Shown here: positions 41,706 through 49,079 of the stretch, piece by piece | How the letters are laid out: the number at the start of each line of letters is the position of its first letter | Position numbering within the stretch: the first letter of the stretch is position 1 | Assembly (NCBI GenBank): GCA_902791475.1 | Contig: CADAWC010000027.1 | Span: 1 to 49,079 of the forward strand | Direction of reading: 5' to 3' | DNA: 49,079 nucleotides | Source: Fibrobacter succinogenes | Lineage (GTDB): Bacteria > Fibrobacterota > Fibrobacteria > Fibrobacterales > Fibrobacteraceae | Notes under the pieces: model-generated | The model's input: only the letters and a program-made list of their open reading frames with translations | What the model was told of the DNA's origin: nothing | Database searches by the model: none | Translations under genes and position numbers: made by a program

Positions 41706-42488
41706 TTATCCACGCGTAATACGGAACGAAATTGAAATAACATTGTCAGACTTGTGCGAAGCCACCGTTTCCCAAATCAAGCCATTGTGTGCAAAGCCAA
41801 GCCCAACACCAATAGACATGTGGTCATTGACCCACCATTCCTTACCAAGTTCCAGTTCAAAACCAATACCGCCATTTCCAGTAACATCTTCAATATCGGC
41901 TTCACCATCCAACAAAGTCATAAACAGCGTATAACCGAAGGAGCCACCCACAAAGAATCCATTCATCGGCGAGTTTTTATTCTGGAACGGGTAAAGCGTC
42001 GTACCAAAGCCAAAATAAGTCCTGAAGCCATAAGCTGCAATTCCAGGAACAGATTTCTGTTCACGTGCTCTAAGAGAGGTCTCTTCACAAATGTTACCTT
42101 CATAGCACCCGTAATTATGCGTTTCATAGCGATAATCGATGGACCCCGCATAGAATCCAAAATTGAAAATGGAATGGAGCGCAATTAAGTTTCCGAGAGC
42201 AACACCAAACTTGAATTCAGTCAACGTAAAGGAGCCACCGCCGAACTCAAAGTAATCGGTTTCTTCGTCCTTTAAAGTCTTATAAGGATTTACATAGCCA
42301 CTACGCCAATCGACATCGTTACGACTATTTTTAAACCAGTTGTAGGCATAACCAAACGACATGCTGCTATAAAAACCGCGATGTTCACGCGGGGCAGACT
42401 TGCCGATGGACGGAGCAGACGGGGCCGATTCTGCAAACGCAAAACCTGCAACACATAAAATAAGAGCGGCTATGATTTTATTTTTCAT
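41706..42488 (-). CDS. Predicted outer-membrane beta-barrel protein, copy 2 of a tandem pair
   Basis: The ATG at 42488 gives a signal peptide (KNKIIAALILCVAGFAFAES) and 260 residues. The family resemblance to the next gene is seen in HRGFYSSMSFGYAYNWF, FRTYFGFGTTLYPFQN, PMNGFFVGGSFGYTLF and KEWWVNDHMSIGVGLGF. A Cys pair lies in YGCYEGNICEE. No Shine-Dalgarno site is visible before the ATG (AT-rich leader). The stop is followed at once by the start of copy 1, so they form a single transcript. The role is unknown; the envelope location is inferred. Confidence 0.65.
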   Translation of the reverse strand: MKNKIIAALILCVAGFAFAESAPSAPSIGKSAPREHRGFYSSMSFGYAYNWFKNSRNDVDWRSGYVNPYKTLKDEETDYFEFGGGSFTLTEFKFGVALGNLIALHSIFNFGFYAGSIDYRYETHNYGCYEGNICEETSLRAREQKSVPGIAAYGFRTYFGFGTTLYPFQNKNSPMNGFFVGGSFGYTLFMTLLDGEADIEDVTGNGGIGFELELGKEWWVNDHMSIGVGLGFAHNGLIWETVASHKSDNVISISFRITRG

Positions 42489-42549
42489 AAATTCAATTTT
42501 TATTAACAATGATGTAAAAATTTAGACAAATAATTCAAGTTTGTCTATA

Positions 42550-43053
42550 TCAATCCTTCGCGGGTTGATCCCAGGGGAACGGGGTTACAGAACCATCACT
42601 TGCCCCTATTGGGATGGTCATATTTTTCGGAAGCGATCCAAGATTATCCGGAAGCATAAGAATAATAGGAAGGGCAAAAATGCCACCGACCAAAACAGCT
42701 CCACCAAGAAACAAATAAAGCATCGTATCGCCACGACCACTCGGGCTCATGAACCCGAAAAGAAATTTTTCCGTATTGACAACAGTATGATACGTAGTAC
42801 TAAGCGCACCGGAACCATGTTTGCTATCCTGACGGGCAACAAGCAAATGTCCATACACAATGCTATCCTTGCGAGCTTCTAAAAGCATTTCCTTGCCACC
42901 AGACGCCCTGACCTTACAACTGTTCGTCGATTTGCAAACAAGCTCGCCATTGCGATAAATATCGTAACGTTCATTTCCCGGGACAGAAATCCAGGAACTG
43001 CTGCAACCCACCAGCAATACAGTCAACAACAAGGCAATTATCTTTTTCATCAT
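42550..43053 (-). CDS. Lipoprotein with PEGA-like start and a membrane segment
   Basis: The ATG at 43053 shares one base with the stop of the upstream gene (TAATG). The 167-residue protein has a lipoprotein signal (KKIIALLLTVLLVGCSSSW), a short beta-rich domain (PGNERYDIYRNGELVCKS, then CKVRASGGKEMLLEAR) reminiscent of PEGA-type domains, and a hydrophobic stretch (LYLFLGGAVLVGGIFALPII) near residue 125. The C-terminus is Pro-rich. It could bridge the outer membrane or sit in it. No known function. It is in an operon with the gene at 43053-43886. Confidence 0.6.
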   Translation of the reverse strand: MMKKIIALLLTVLLVGCSSSWISVPGNERYDIYRNGELVCKSTNSCKVRASGGKEMLLEARKDSIVYGHLLVARQDSKHGSGALSTTYHTVVNTEKFLFGFMSPSGRGDTMLYLFLGGAVLVGGIFALPIILMLPDNLGSLPKNMTIPIGASDGSVTPFPWDQPAKD

Positions 43054-43886
43054 TACCACCATACCTGTGCGCTGACACTCCACCCTTGAACAGGCATCCA
43101 ACCTTTAGTGGAAATTTTCTGAATTTCATAGAAGTTATATAGATAGCGGAAATCTATAGCAAAAATGGTTTTATAATCAATCGGCTTAAAAAGAATACCC
43201 GTTTTCAAAAATAAACTCAAACCTTCCCCGCTCAAGTGTTCGCTAAACGAATACTCATCCGACTTGTACCCCATAAAGGACCAGCCAGCCCCCGCCCCCA
43301 CAAAAGGGAATGCATAACGACCATTAAACACGTAAGCAGGAGAAAAGAATATTCCAAAATACCAGAAATCATCGTCACCTAATCCTTCGTCAATTCCCCA
43401 ATTAAAATCTATAGAAGCAAGGAAGTTGCTATATAAGAACTGAAACGAAAAATCGAGCAATGGCGCCGCCGCAAATTCAGGAACAGTCAAGACAAGAGAG
43501 CCCAAGCCCAGACCAACCCTAAACCCATTCCATTGTCCAAACTTCATTGTAGTCACATCAACAATGGGAATCAAGTCATTGGGCGTATAAGCCATGTGCC
43601 TGTACGTCCAAACTTCTTTTTTGTTCTTGGAATTCATCAGCGTATAGACAACGACAATGCCATCGTCTTTTCGCAACATCTTGATTTGCAAAATAAAATC
43701 GCTTTCGATTTCGTATTCGACCACGCGCACATCTTTTTTGTTTTCGATGTACCCTTTAGTCCAACGGACAAGCTTATCGGCATAATCCTGATGCACACCA
43801 TCCAATTCCACAGCGGGAATAAACACGCTAGGTTTTGCCCAAAGGGCAGCGCACAAAACAGCAACAAAAAACGCACTAAGTTTCAT
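43053..43886 (-). CDS. Exported protein with N-terminal soluble domain and C-terminal beta-barrel-like part
   Basis: The ATG at 43886 (GGAT close ahead) gives 277 residues with a signal peptide (KLSAFFVAVLCAALWA). Residues about 20-115 form a small alpha/beta domain (VFIPAVELDGVHQDYADKLV, EYEIESDFILQIKMLRKD) like those that start many curli/LpoB-type envelope proteins. The rest is rich in aromatic alternating strands (FSFQFLYSNFLASIDFNWG, AFPFVGAGAGWSFMG, ending WSVSAQVWW), as for a short outer-membrane barrel with a final aromatic residue. Function not known. A terminator at 43951-43980 separates it from the carB remnant upstream. Confidence 0.6.
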   Translation of the reverse strand: MKLSAFFVAVLCAALWAKPSVFIPAVELDGVHQDYADKLVRWTKGYIENKKDVRVVEYEIESDFILQIKMLRKDDGIVVVYTLMNSKNKKEVWTYRHMAYTPNDLIPIVDVTTMKFGQWNGFRVGLGLGSLVLTVPEFAAAPLLDFSFQFLYSNFLASIDFNWGIDEGLGDDDFWYFGIFFSPAYVFNGRYAFPFVGAGAGWSFMGYKSDEYSFSEHLSGEGLSLFLKTGILFKPIDYKTIFAIDFRYLYNFYEIQKISTKGWMPVQGWSVSAQVWW

Positions 43887-43950
43887 ATCCAACAAAATCT
43901 CTCATTCAACATTTGTTATAAAGATAGGAATAATAAAGGACATAAACAAA

Positions 43951-43980
43951 AAGACCGTAGCATTTTATTGCTACGGTCTT
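43951..43980 (-). terminator. Terminator hairpin after the carB remnant
   Basis: A 12-bp stem (43951-43962 with 43969-43980) has a 6-base loop. On the - strand it is followed by TTTTTGTTTATG, so it ends transcription from the carB side. Confidence 0.85.
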
Positions 43981-43990
43981 TAATGTTTTT

Positions 43991-44028
43991 GGATCCTATC
44001 GCGTCCTTACGGATGCTCCAGGATGACA
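43991..44028 (+). repeat. GGATCC-type palindromic half element
   Basis: It reads GGATCCTATCGCGTCC to GCTCCAGGATGACA, matching the copy inside the Nudix gene. It lies 10 bp beyond the 3' end of the carB remnant. Confidence 0.8.
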
Positions 44029-44037
44029 CGCATGAGA

Positions 44038-44529
44038 TTACACTTCTTCGATGCTTGCGTGATATTCCTGAAGGCTCTTCACAGCACCATGGCCGTTACG
44101 AGCTGCCGCGATGCCCTTCACGGTGTTGTAGGCACCGGCAAGCGTCGTGATGTAAGGCACCTTGTACTTGATGGCGGCCTTGCGGATGGCGCTTTCGTCC
44201 TTGATGGCGTCGCGCTTTGCCCACGGCGTGTTGATGATGAGGTTCACCTGCTTGTTCAGGATGATGTCGAGAACATTCGGGCGGCCTTCGGCGATCTTGT
44301 TCACCACTTCGCACTTGACACCGGCGGCTTCGTAGAACTTGGCGGTGCCTTCGGTAGCGTAGATCTTGAAGCCGAGCTTCTGGAACTCCTTGCCGATTTC
44401 GATGGCCTGTTCAGACAAGTTAACCTTGTCGGAGAGGCTAATCAGCACGGCACCTTCGTTCGGGAGGAAGGAACCTGCGGCTTCCTAGCTCTTGTAGTAA
44501 GCGAGGGCGTAGTCGTCGGAGAGGCCGAG
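44038..44529 (-). pseudogene. carB: 3' fragment of carB (carbamoyl-phosphate synthase large subunit), broken
   Basis: The - strand reads as the last 160 or so residues of CarB: IEVLGLSDDYALAYYKS, a TAG stop, EAAGSFLPNEGAVLISL, then the MGS-like regulatory domain (SDKVNLSEQAIEIGK, IYATEGTAKFYEAAGV, EGRPNVLDIIL, LIINTPW). The stop most simply arises from CAG to TAG at 44487-44489. Downstream of it, 136 codons remain open from a GTG at 44448. The match stops near 44529, where unrelated repeat-rich sequence begins, so about 85% of the gene is missing. A complete carB must exist elsewhere, or this is the tail of a broken gene. A free MGS domain is possible but unlikely. Confidence 0.75.
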
Positions 44530-44804
44530 CACTTCGATTATGACGACCGTTCGGCTCACGCCTCACTCCCACCTAAAGGTCGCCTTCGACGACTCGTTAA
44601 GACGAGTAGCCTTCGGCTCACAGTGCTGAAGTAGTCCATCTTGGCCTTGATGAAATTTCTTTCGAGCGCTCCCCACTAGCGTGGAATCAGCCTATACTCG
44701 CTTCGCTCACCGAGCCTGAAGTCTCGGTCCATACGAGTCATTATCCCTAACGCGAGGAATGAGGATTATTACATTTGCACTTTACGAACGATTTGTGCCT
44801 GTAT
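44530..44804. other. Repeat-rich junction region next to the carB remnant
   Basis: No gene is supported. It contains hairpins ACTCGT-TAAG-ACGAGT (44593-44608) and CCGAG...CTCGG (44711-44728), and the word TTCGGCTCAC twice (44549-44558 and 44611-44620). One stretch on the - strand (44615-44675) could be read as protein (NFIKAKMDYF) but was not assigned. It looks like accumulated small palindromes at a rearrangement point. Confidence 0.5.
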
Positions 44805-45800
44805 TTAGTTTTTTATGCATCGAGTTGAAAAAGACGTGTAAGATGCATAGCAGACATCTTGCAATGTTAATGCGTTGAAATGCATCCCGTTGTTGTTTAT
44901 TATTACATAATAAATACTAAGAAAACCATTGTAGTATGTGTAATTTGGATTAATTTCAATTGTCGATGTCCAAAAATAAGCAGAAGTACTGTCAGTGTAT
45001 ATATGACCACCATCAGAAATGTTTTTTGCTCCTGATGGAATAATGGATAATCCGTATTGGTCTGTTGCATCCGGCCAAAAAGGAATACCTTTCGCCAGTA
45101 GCATCCTTGGGTCTTGACCAGTTGTATTGAATAGAGTCGCCCATTCATCTACACTCGGTATATGAAAACCGCTTGGACAACCAGAGCTAAGATAAGAATC
45201 ATATTTTAATACTTTTTCTTTTATGGCTTTACTCTTTGCTGCTTTCAGATTCACATTGCAACGGTCTGCGAGGGAATTATCATAGGTGCTATTGCTTAAA
45301 CCAAATACACTAATGTCGTAATAATCTCCACAAACAGTTGAATTTGATGTCCGCATGTTTTCTGCCATCCATGTTTGCATTCCAATTTCTACCGTATGAT
45401 AGTATATGGTATCATTGTAATTTGGAATAGGGGAGTAATATAACCTATAAAAAGTGTCGTAATTTGTATTGGGGTTGATGTAACTGCGGTATTCTTGTTT
45501 GCATATGTTCGTGTATGGAGCCCATTCTACACCATTGCAAAAATATTTTGTTTTTTCATTTGTTACCAAAATGGATTCCAAGGCGTTATGCTCGTTGCAA
45601 GCGCCAAGTTCATATTTTGAAGAAACCTCGCTCCGCTTTTCAGGAGCCGTTGCTGAAACATCGTCTTTTTCAGCAGGAGCCGTTGCTGAAATATTGTCTT
45701 TTTCAGCAGGAGTAGTTATTGAAATGTTGTCTTTGTTATCGCCGCATGAAGTAAGGAAGATGACTGAATAACAAAAACAAAGAAGGTATTTTTTTTTCAT
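44805..45800 (-). CDS. Lipoprotein with one FISUMP domain
   Basis: The 331-residue protein has a lipoprotein signal (LLCFCYSVIFLTSCGDNK) and a repeated linker (TTPAEKDNIS, then ATAPAEKDDVS and ATAPEKRSEV). Then comes a small domain shared with the neighbouring gene (YELGACNEHNALESI, FCNGVEW). The FISUMP (Fib_succ_major) domain fills the C-terminal half: VEIGMQTWMAENM, CPSGFHIPSVDEWATLF, GLSIIPSG, YFWTSTIE, STRCIKN. This domain is abundant in Fibrobacter and resembles C-type-lectin-like folds; its ligands are not known. It is the last gene of a three-gene transcript with the double-FISUMP protein and the DUF2971 protein. Confidence 0.88.
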   Translation of the reverse strand: MKKKYLLCFCYSVIFLTSCGDNKDNISITTPAEKDNISATAPAEKDDVSATAPEKRSEVSSKYELGACNEHNALESILVTNEKTKYFCNGVEWAPYTNICKQEYRSYINPNTNYDTFYRLYYSPIPNYNDTIYYHTVEIGMQTWMAENMRTSNSTVCGDYYDISVFGLSNSTYDNSLADRCNVNLKAAKSKAIKEKVLKYDSYLSSGCPSGFHIPSVDEWATLFNTTGQDPRMLLAKGIPFWPDATDQYGLSIIPSGAKNISDGGHIYTDSTSAYFWTSTIEINPNYTYYNGFLSIYYVIINNNGMHFNALTLQDVCYASYTSFSTRCIKN

Positions 45801-45834
45801 AACAAGCCTCTATTATTTTTTGCACAATTTCCAT

Positions 45835-47292
45835 TTAATTCATTACGCAACGAACGGAAAAAGCACCTTCATTGTTACCAAATATTTCGTCAAAAGAAGC
45901 TCTGTCATAATCGACAGAATTATCATTAAATTCAACAATGTATGAAGTGGAGTTGTCATAATCTGTCGAACTCCAAAAATACGCATAAACACCTTCAAAT
46001 TGATAACGCCCTAGTATTTTTCCTCCTGCAGGGAGAATAGAAAATGAATATTTATCACTGCAATTATTACATGTGTTGCTAGAGTTGCTAGACCAACCAT
46101 TTGGAGATTTTAGCATTACACCAGCAATATATACTCCTCCGACGATTGTAAATAATACATTCCATTCTTCTTTGCTAGGCAAGTGCCATCCTGTGGGGCA
46201 AATGCGACGCGCAACTTCCCGAGTGTACAGATGCCCGTATTTAACACAAAAATCGGGATCGTCGTTGTAGCAAAAACTGTTTGCCGTTTCATAGTTCAAG
46301 TTTTGAGCCATCCAGGTTTGTTTGCCTATTTTGACCGTTTTGTAGGTCTGATTGTCTCGTGAGTCTGTTAGATGACCATTTTCTACAATTCCGGACCAAA
46401 CATTGCCATCATTTTTTAGGCATCGAACCGGATAAAGAGTCTGATCTTTGGCTGCTCGAGTTGCCCAAACATCATATATTTGTCCCTTGAATTTTATACA
46501 CGCCGCAAAAAGACTGTCAATATCTGTAGAACTCCAAAATGAGGCGTCGTCGCCATTACTGCAGTAGTCAATCTCTGCTGTGGAAGGGTTATAAATACAA
46601 TATCCTGTGGCAGCTACTGAGAACCCATAAGATTCCGAACCATCTGTATGCCCTCCAAAAATTTTTGATTTTAAATCATTCCACTCACTATTACTGGGAA
46701 TGTGCCAACCCTGTGGGCATACTCCTTGAACGGGTTGTACTGGGACACAACTTTTTCCATATCCGCACCCCATCCCATTTGTGCTCCATAAACCAGCACT
46801 ATCCATTGCTGTAGACCATGTATAATAGCGCCCAAATTTTGCCCAATCAACTCTATAATCGTAATGTGTTGTTGCAAAACTATTTGGAGCGTTAAAATTC
46901 AAATTTTCCGCCATCCAAGTTTGTGACCCGATGACAACAGTTCTATATGTTTGTCCATCTCTTGTGTCGACCAAAATGTTATCAGTTTGGAATCCAGATG
47001 TTGAAGACGAGGAAAAGATGATGTTTGTGTTATTACTATATCCGTTTTGCCACTCTATACCATTACAAACATATAAGGAATTTTCACTTGATACAAAAAC
47101 TGAATCTAAGATGTTTTGCTCATTGCAAACGCCTAACTCATACACCGTAAAAACTTCTTTCCTTTTTTCAGGTGCCGTTGCTGAAATATCGTCTTTTTCA
47201 GCAGGAGTAGTTATTGAAATGTTGTCTTTGTTATCGCCTCCGCAAGAAACGAGAAGCATAATCAGATATAAAAAATAGATAATTTTTTCCAT
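45835..47292 (-). CDS. Lipoprotein with two FISUMP domains in tandem
   Basis: The ATG at 47292 (GAGGTG 5 bases ahead) gives 485 residues with a lipoprotein signal (IIYFLYLIMLLVSCGGDNK). The linker (ITTPAEKDDISATAPEKR) and the YELGVCNEQN domain match the downstream gene. FISUMP copy 1 (about 105-295) shows TYRTVVIGSQTWMAENLNF, CPQGWHIPSNSEWNDL, ASFWSSTDID and VRCLKN. Copy 2 (about 310-485) shows TYKTVKIGKQTWMAQNLNY, CPTGWHLPSKEEWNVL, YFWSSTDYD and VRCVMN. Probably a surface lipoprotein. The pair with the next gene arose by duplication; the linker has fewer repeats here. Low GC compared with the CAZyme genes. Confidence 0.9.
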   Translation of the reverse strand: MEKIIYFLYLIMLLVSCGGDNKDNISITTPAEKDDISATAPEKRKEVFTVYELGVCNEQNILDSVFVSSENSLYVCNGIEWQNGYSNNTNIIFSSSSTSGFQTDNILVDTRDGQTYRTVVIGSQTWMAENLNFNAPNSFATTHYDYRVDWAKFGRYYTWSTAMDSAGLWSTNGMGCGYGKSCVPVQPVQGVCPQGWHIPSNSEWNDLKSKIFGGHTDGSESYGFSVAATGYCIYNPSTAEIDYCSNGDDASFWSSTDIDSLFAACIKFKGQIYDVWATRAAKDQTLYPVRCLKNDGNVWSGIVENGHLTDSRDNQTYKTVKIGKQTWMAQNLNYETANSFCYNDDPDFCVKYGHLYTREVARRICPTGWHLPSKEEWNVLFTIVGGVYIAGVMLKSPNGWSSNSSNTCNNCSDKYSFSILPAGGKILGRYQFEGVYAYFWSSTDYDNSTSYIVEFNDNSVDYDRASFDEIFGNNEGAFSVRCVMN

Positions 47293-47310
47293 TGTACACC
47301 TCATTCTGTT

Positions 47311-48222
47311 TTATTGTTGAACCATTATTACTTTATCACCATCAACATGTGCCTTTACAATTGGGACTGAATAGGTTTGACAAATTTCCTTAATGTTTTT
47401 GAAATTTTCTTCATCAACATTCCAGCCAGTAATCACACGATTAATGTGACTGCGTGGAATCTTATAAAGAAAAATAGAGCCTGTTTTGGTAGATTTTTTC
47501 GTACACTCAGCTAAAGGTTTTACAACACGTAGCTCTTGTTCATGCTGCCATTCTTCCAATTTAGTGAAGAATAGATACAATAAATCAGACGGATTTGTTG
47601 TAACGGGGGGATTCCTACGCTTGCAATAATTTATCGGTTTGACTTCATTCAGAACATCGGATCCGTCTCCAGTAAAGACGTTCTCCAAATTTCGATACTC
47701 AATCGCTATTCCCTTTGCTTCATTTGCATAACGATCCCACATGGTGAATAGACCTAGATTTTGGGAAATAGAGAATGCTCCAACATTTCTATAGAGGTCT
47801 TTTACTGTATTACGGCCCCAAAAAGCGAGAACTTTGGACAAATCAAAACCATTAAATAGTTGGTTTGTAATTGCATTCAACGTGTCGAATACATCTGGCA
47901 TACGAAGAATTTGCAACAATAGATGCAACATGGAATCATCTATATTTATGGCCTTTTCCGGAAAAACACTATTAAGCAACCGCAATTGCTTGACAAGAAT
48001 ATCATGTTCTTTGGAATTACACCCGTTTTTTAGAATCTTTTTTAAAGAAACATTTATCACCTCAAGAGAATCGATTGAAAAGTTAGTTTCCGTAGGGTCG
48101 TTTAATTCATTGAACTTTGCAAATTTGATGTAACCGTTTAGACAACTATGTAATAACTCAAAATCATATTTTTCTTGACCGTTGGTTTTCTCAGAAATTT
48201 TGAGATATTTGTAGTAAAGCAT
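47311..48222 (-). CDS. DUF2971 protein
   Basis: The ATG at 48222 is chosen because GGAGA stands 8 bases ahead and the protein then opens MLYYKYLKI, the usual start of DUF2971. It has 303 residues. Family marks are YIKFAKFNELNDPTE, LFTMWDRYANEAKGIAIEY, YLFFTKLEEWQHEQELRVV and KIPRSHINRVITG. The family's biochemical role is unclear; such genes occur scattered in accessory regions. No signal or membrane segment is visible in this form. It starts the transcript that continues 18 bp later with the FISUMP lipoproteins. Upstream it has a long structured leader (48339-48512). Confidence 0.85.
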   Translation of the reverse strand: MLYYKYLKISEKTNGQEKYDFELLHSCLNGYIKFAKFNELNDPTETNFSIDSLEVINVSLKKILKNGCNSKEHDILVKQLRLLNSVFPEKAINIDDSMLHLLLQILRMPDVFDTLNAITNQLFNGFDLSKVLAFWGRNTVKDLYRNVGAFSISQNLGLFTMWDRYANEAKGIAIEYRNLENVFTGDGSDVLNEVKPINYCKRRNPPVTTNPSDLLYLFFTKLEEWQHEQELRVVKPLAECTKKSTKTGSIFLYKIPRSHINRVITGWNVDEENFKNIKEICQTYSVPIVKAHVDGDKVIMVQQ

Positions 48223-48338
48223 TGGCTGTTCTCCATTGGTCATATTTTTGGGAGTTCTCCCCTGCTCTACAAAGAATTTTACCAGATTTTGTATGAATAC
48301 AAAAAAGGCGCAGATCGTCGCATTCACCAAAGCGGGGC

Positions 48339-48512
48339 TCTAGACTGCCTCTAAACGATAAACGCAAACGACCCACGCCCCAAAAGGGCTGTTGCCCTTG
48401 GTCTAACGACCAATAATCGGCCAATAAGCCGATACAGCAAACCGAAGCATACCGCAAAACGGCATACCTGCGTGAGTGTCCGCCTCGTTCTCGTTTAGGG
48501 AAACTGTCTAGA
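48339..48512 (-). ncRNA. Candidate structured RNA/DNA element with a long-range closing stem
   Basis: TCTAGAC (48339-48345) pairs with GTCTAGA (48506-48512), and inside it CTAAACGA (48351-48358) pairs with TCGTTTAG (48491-48498). These close a region with three consecutive 6-bp hairpins: AAGGGC-TGTT-GCCCTT (48384-48399), TTGGTC-TAAC-GACCAA (48398-48413, sharing two bases with the previous one), and ATCGGC-CAATAA-GCCGAT (48416-48433). The strand is set by its place upstream of the DUF2971 gene, but is not certain. It matches no RNA family I recognise. Confidence 0.5.
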
Positions 48513-48686
48513 TTTCGCTTTGAGAACAAGAGCAAAACTCTCTTTTACCCTCTAAAAATAACATAAAAAACGGCAACGAGAACAAAAAGTTTACAAAAGA
48601 GAGTGCTTTTGTGAAGAAAACGGCATTTTTGAGCAGATTTGCAAAGCCAACGGGGTATTCCAACTTGGAATGAATTTCCCTAAAAC

Positions 48687-48715
48687 TTGCCTTTAATGGG
48701 TGAAAAAAGTATATT
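48687..48715 (+). promoter_or_regulatory. Predicted promoter of the antitoxin-toxin pair
   Basis: TTGCCT (48687-48692) and TATATT (48710-48715) are 17 bases apart, close to sigma-70 consensus. A GGAGG site (48722-48726) follows before the antitoxin ATG at 48733. The start of transcription would be only a few bases upstream of that site. Confidence 0.55.
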
Positions 48716-48732
48716 TAGGATGGAGGTTCACC

Positions 48733-48960
48733 ATGGCTACAGCACAGACGCTAAATCCGACCCAGATACATCTTCTTGAGATGTTTTCCTTTTGCAAAGA
48801 TGCAGAAGCCTTACAGGATTTGAAGGCTGTTCTTGCTGATTACTATGCCAAGAAGGTTCAAGAAGAAGCAGACGCTCTGTGGGATGATGGCGTGCTAGGA
48901 GCAGACGCTATTGAACAGATTGGCAAAGAGCACTGGAGAACCCCTTATTCCAAGGTATAA
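48733..48960 (+). CDS. Putative antitoxin of a PIN-domain toxin-antitoxin pair
   Basis: The ATG at 48733 follows GGAGG by 6 bases, so an upstream in-frame start at 48700 is rejected. The 75-residue protein (starting ATAQTLNPTQIHLLEMFSF) resembles small antitoxins encoded ahead of PIN toxins in Bacteroidetes and relatives, with a helical body (LQDLKAVLADYYAKKVQEEA) and the typical ending EHWRTPYSKV. It is directly followed by a PIN-domain frame, 2 bp after its stop. The antitoxin role is from this arrangement and remembered family likeness. Confidence 0.7.
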   Translation: MATAQTLNPTQIHLLEMFSFCKDAEALQDLKAVLADYYAKKVQEEADALWDDGVLGADAIEQIGKEHWRTPYSKV

Positions 48961-48962
48961 CC

Positions 48963-49079
48963 TTGCGCCGCATTTGCCTTGACACAAACTGCCTGTTGAT
49001 GAGCCTCCCGTCTAAAAGTCCATATCATCAAATATGGACCGAATTCTTGAACGGGGACTTGGAAATTTGCGTATCGCCA
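48963..49079 (+). CDS. PIN-domain toxin (VapC-like), cut by the right window edge
   Basis: Only the first 39 codons are in the window. The frame starts at a TTG (48963) with AAGG 7 bases ahead; no ATG precedes the conserved motif. The sequence ICLDTNCLLMSL has the first PIN acidic residue (Asp in DTN), and SPYHQIWTEFLNGDLEICVS fits the next helix and strand of the PIN fold. PIN toxins are ribonucleases neutralised by the upstream antitoxin. The rest of the active site lies beyond the window. Confidence 0.75.
   Translation, partial: MRRICLDTNCLLMSLPSKSPYHQIWTEFLNGDLEICVSP

Noticed and set aside
48339..48512. tmRNA, RNase P RNA or 6S RNA
   Set aside because: No tRNA-like ends, tag reading frame or RNase P consensus was found, and the series of short hairpins inside a closing stem does not fit 6S RNA well.
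48191..48535. 114-codon - strand frame through the structured element
   Set aside because: Composition is not protein-like and overlaps the DUF2971 start; the inverted repeats explain the region better.

Overview
The window looks like a Fibrobacter chromosome (F. succinogenes or a close relative). The support is family content: two proteins carry the FISUMP (Fib_succ_major) paralogous domain, one very large protein has a fibro-slime/PA14-like domain, two belong to the TIGR02147 family largely known from Fibrobacter, and the secreted polysaccharidases carry Ser-rich linkers with C-terminal modules typical of this genus (a basic terminal domain, or a type IX-like sorting tail). No rRNA, tRNA or CRISPR array was seen.

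Layout. 1-6911: a + strand operon for pectin/rhamnogalacturonan I side chains (GH53 galactanase, CE12 acetylesterase, GH43 galactanase-like enzyme, PL9 lyase), closed by a strong hairpin. 6989-12229: a TIGR02147 protein divergent from a PL1 pectate lyase, then a LamG-like lipoprotein. 12300-12740: a DUF4160/DUF2442 pair. 12864-25213: housekeeping and mixed genes (GT2 glycosyltransferase, topoisomerase III, GH3 protein, DnaQ-like exonuclease, GluQ, a 1357-residue degenerate DUF4011-type helicase/nuclease relative, SPOR protein). 25278-29987: the fibro-slime surface protein. 30388-35020: an FHA plus degenerate GGDEF protein, a MATE transporter, and an operon of a SAHH-like and an arylamine N-acetyltransferase-like protein. 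35811-40972: CE4 deacetylase, a TIGR02147/lipoprotein pair, a Nudix hydrolase and an RmlD-like reductase. 40941-43886: four small envelope proteins on the - strand. 44038-44804: a broken 3' piece of carB. 44805-48222: two FISUMP lipoproteins and a DUF2971 protein. 48733-49079: an antitoxin and the start of a PIN-domain toxin.

The most unusual pattern is a family of short palindromic repeats ending in TGACA. About a dozen solo copies are scattered between genes, and some lie in frame inside the NAT-like and Nudix genes. Twice, a small GIY-YIG nuclease gene is bracketed by two copies in inverted orientation with TGTC/TGACA ends outward, giving compact units of 415 and 427 bp. I infer a small mobile unit in which a GIY-YIG nuclease is linked to REP/RPE-like palindromes. 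A second structured element (48339-48512) has a long-range closing stem around consecutive hairpins upstream of the DUF2971 gene. All assignments were made by eye from motifs; no database search was run.
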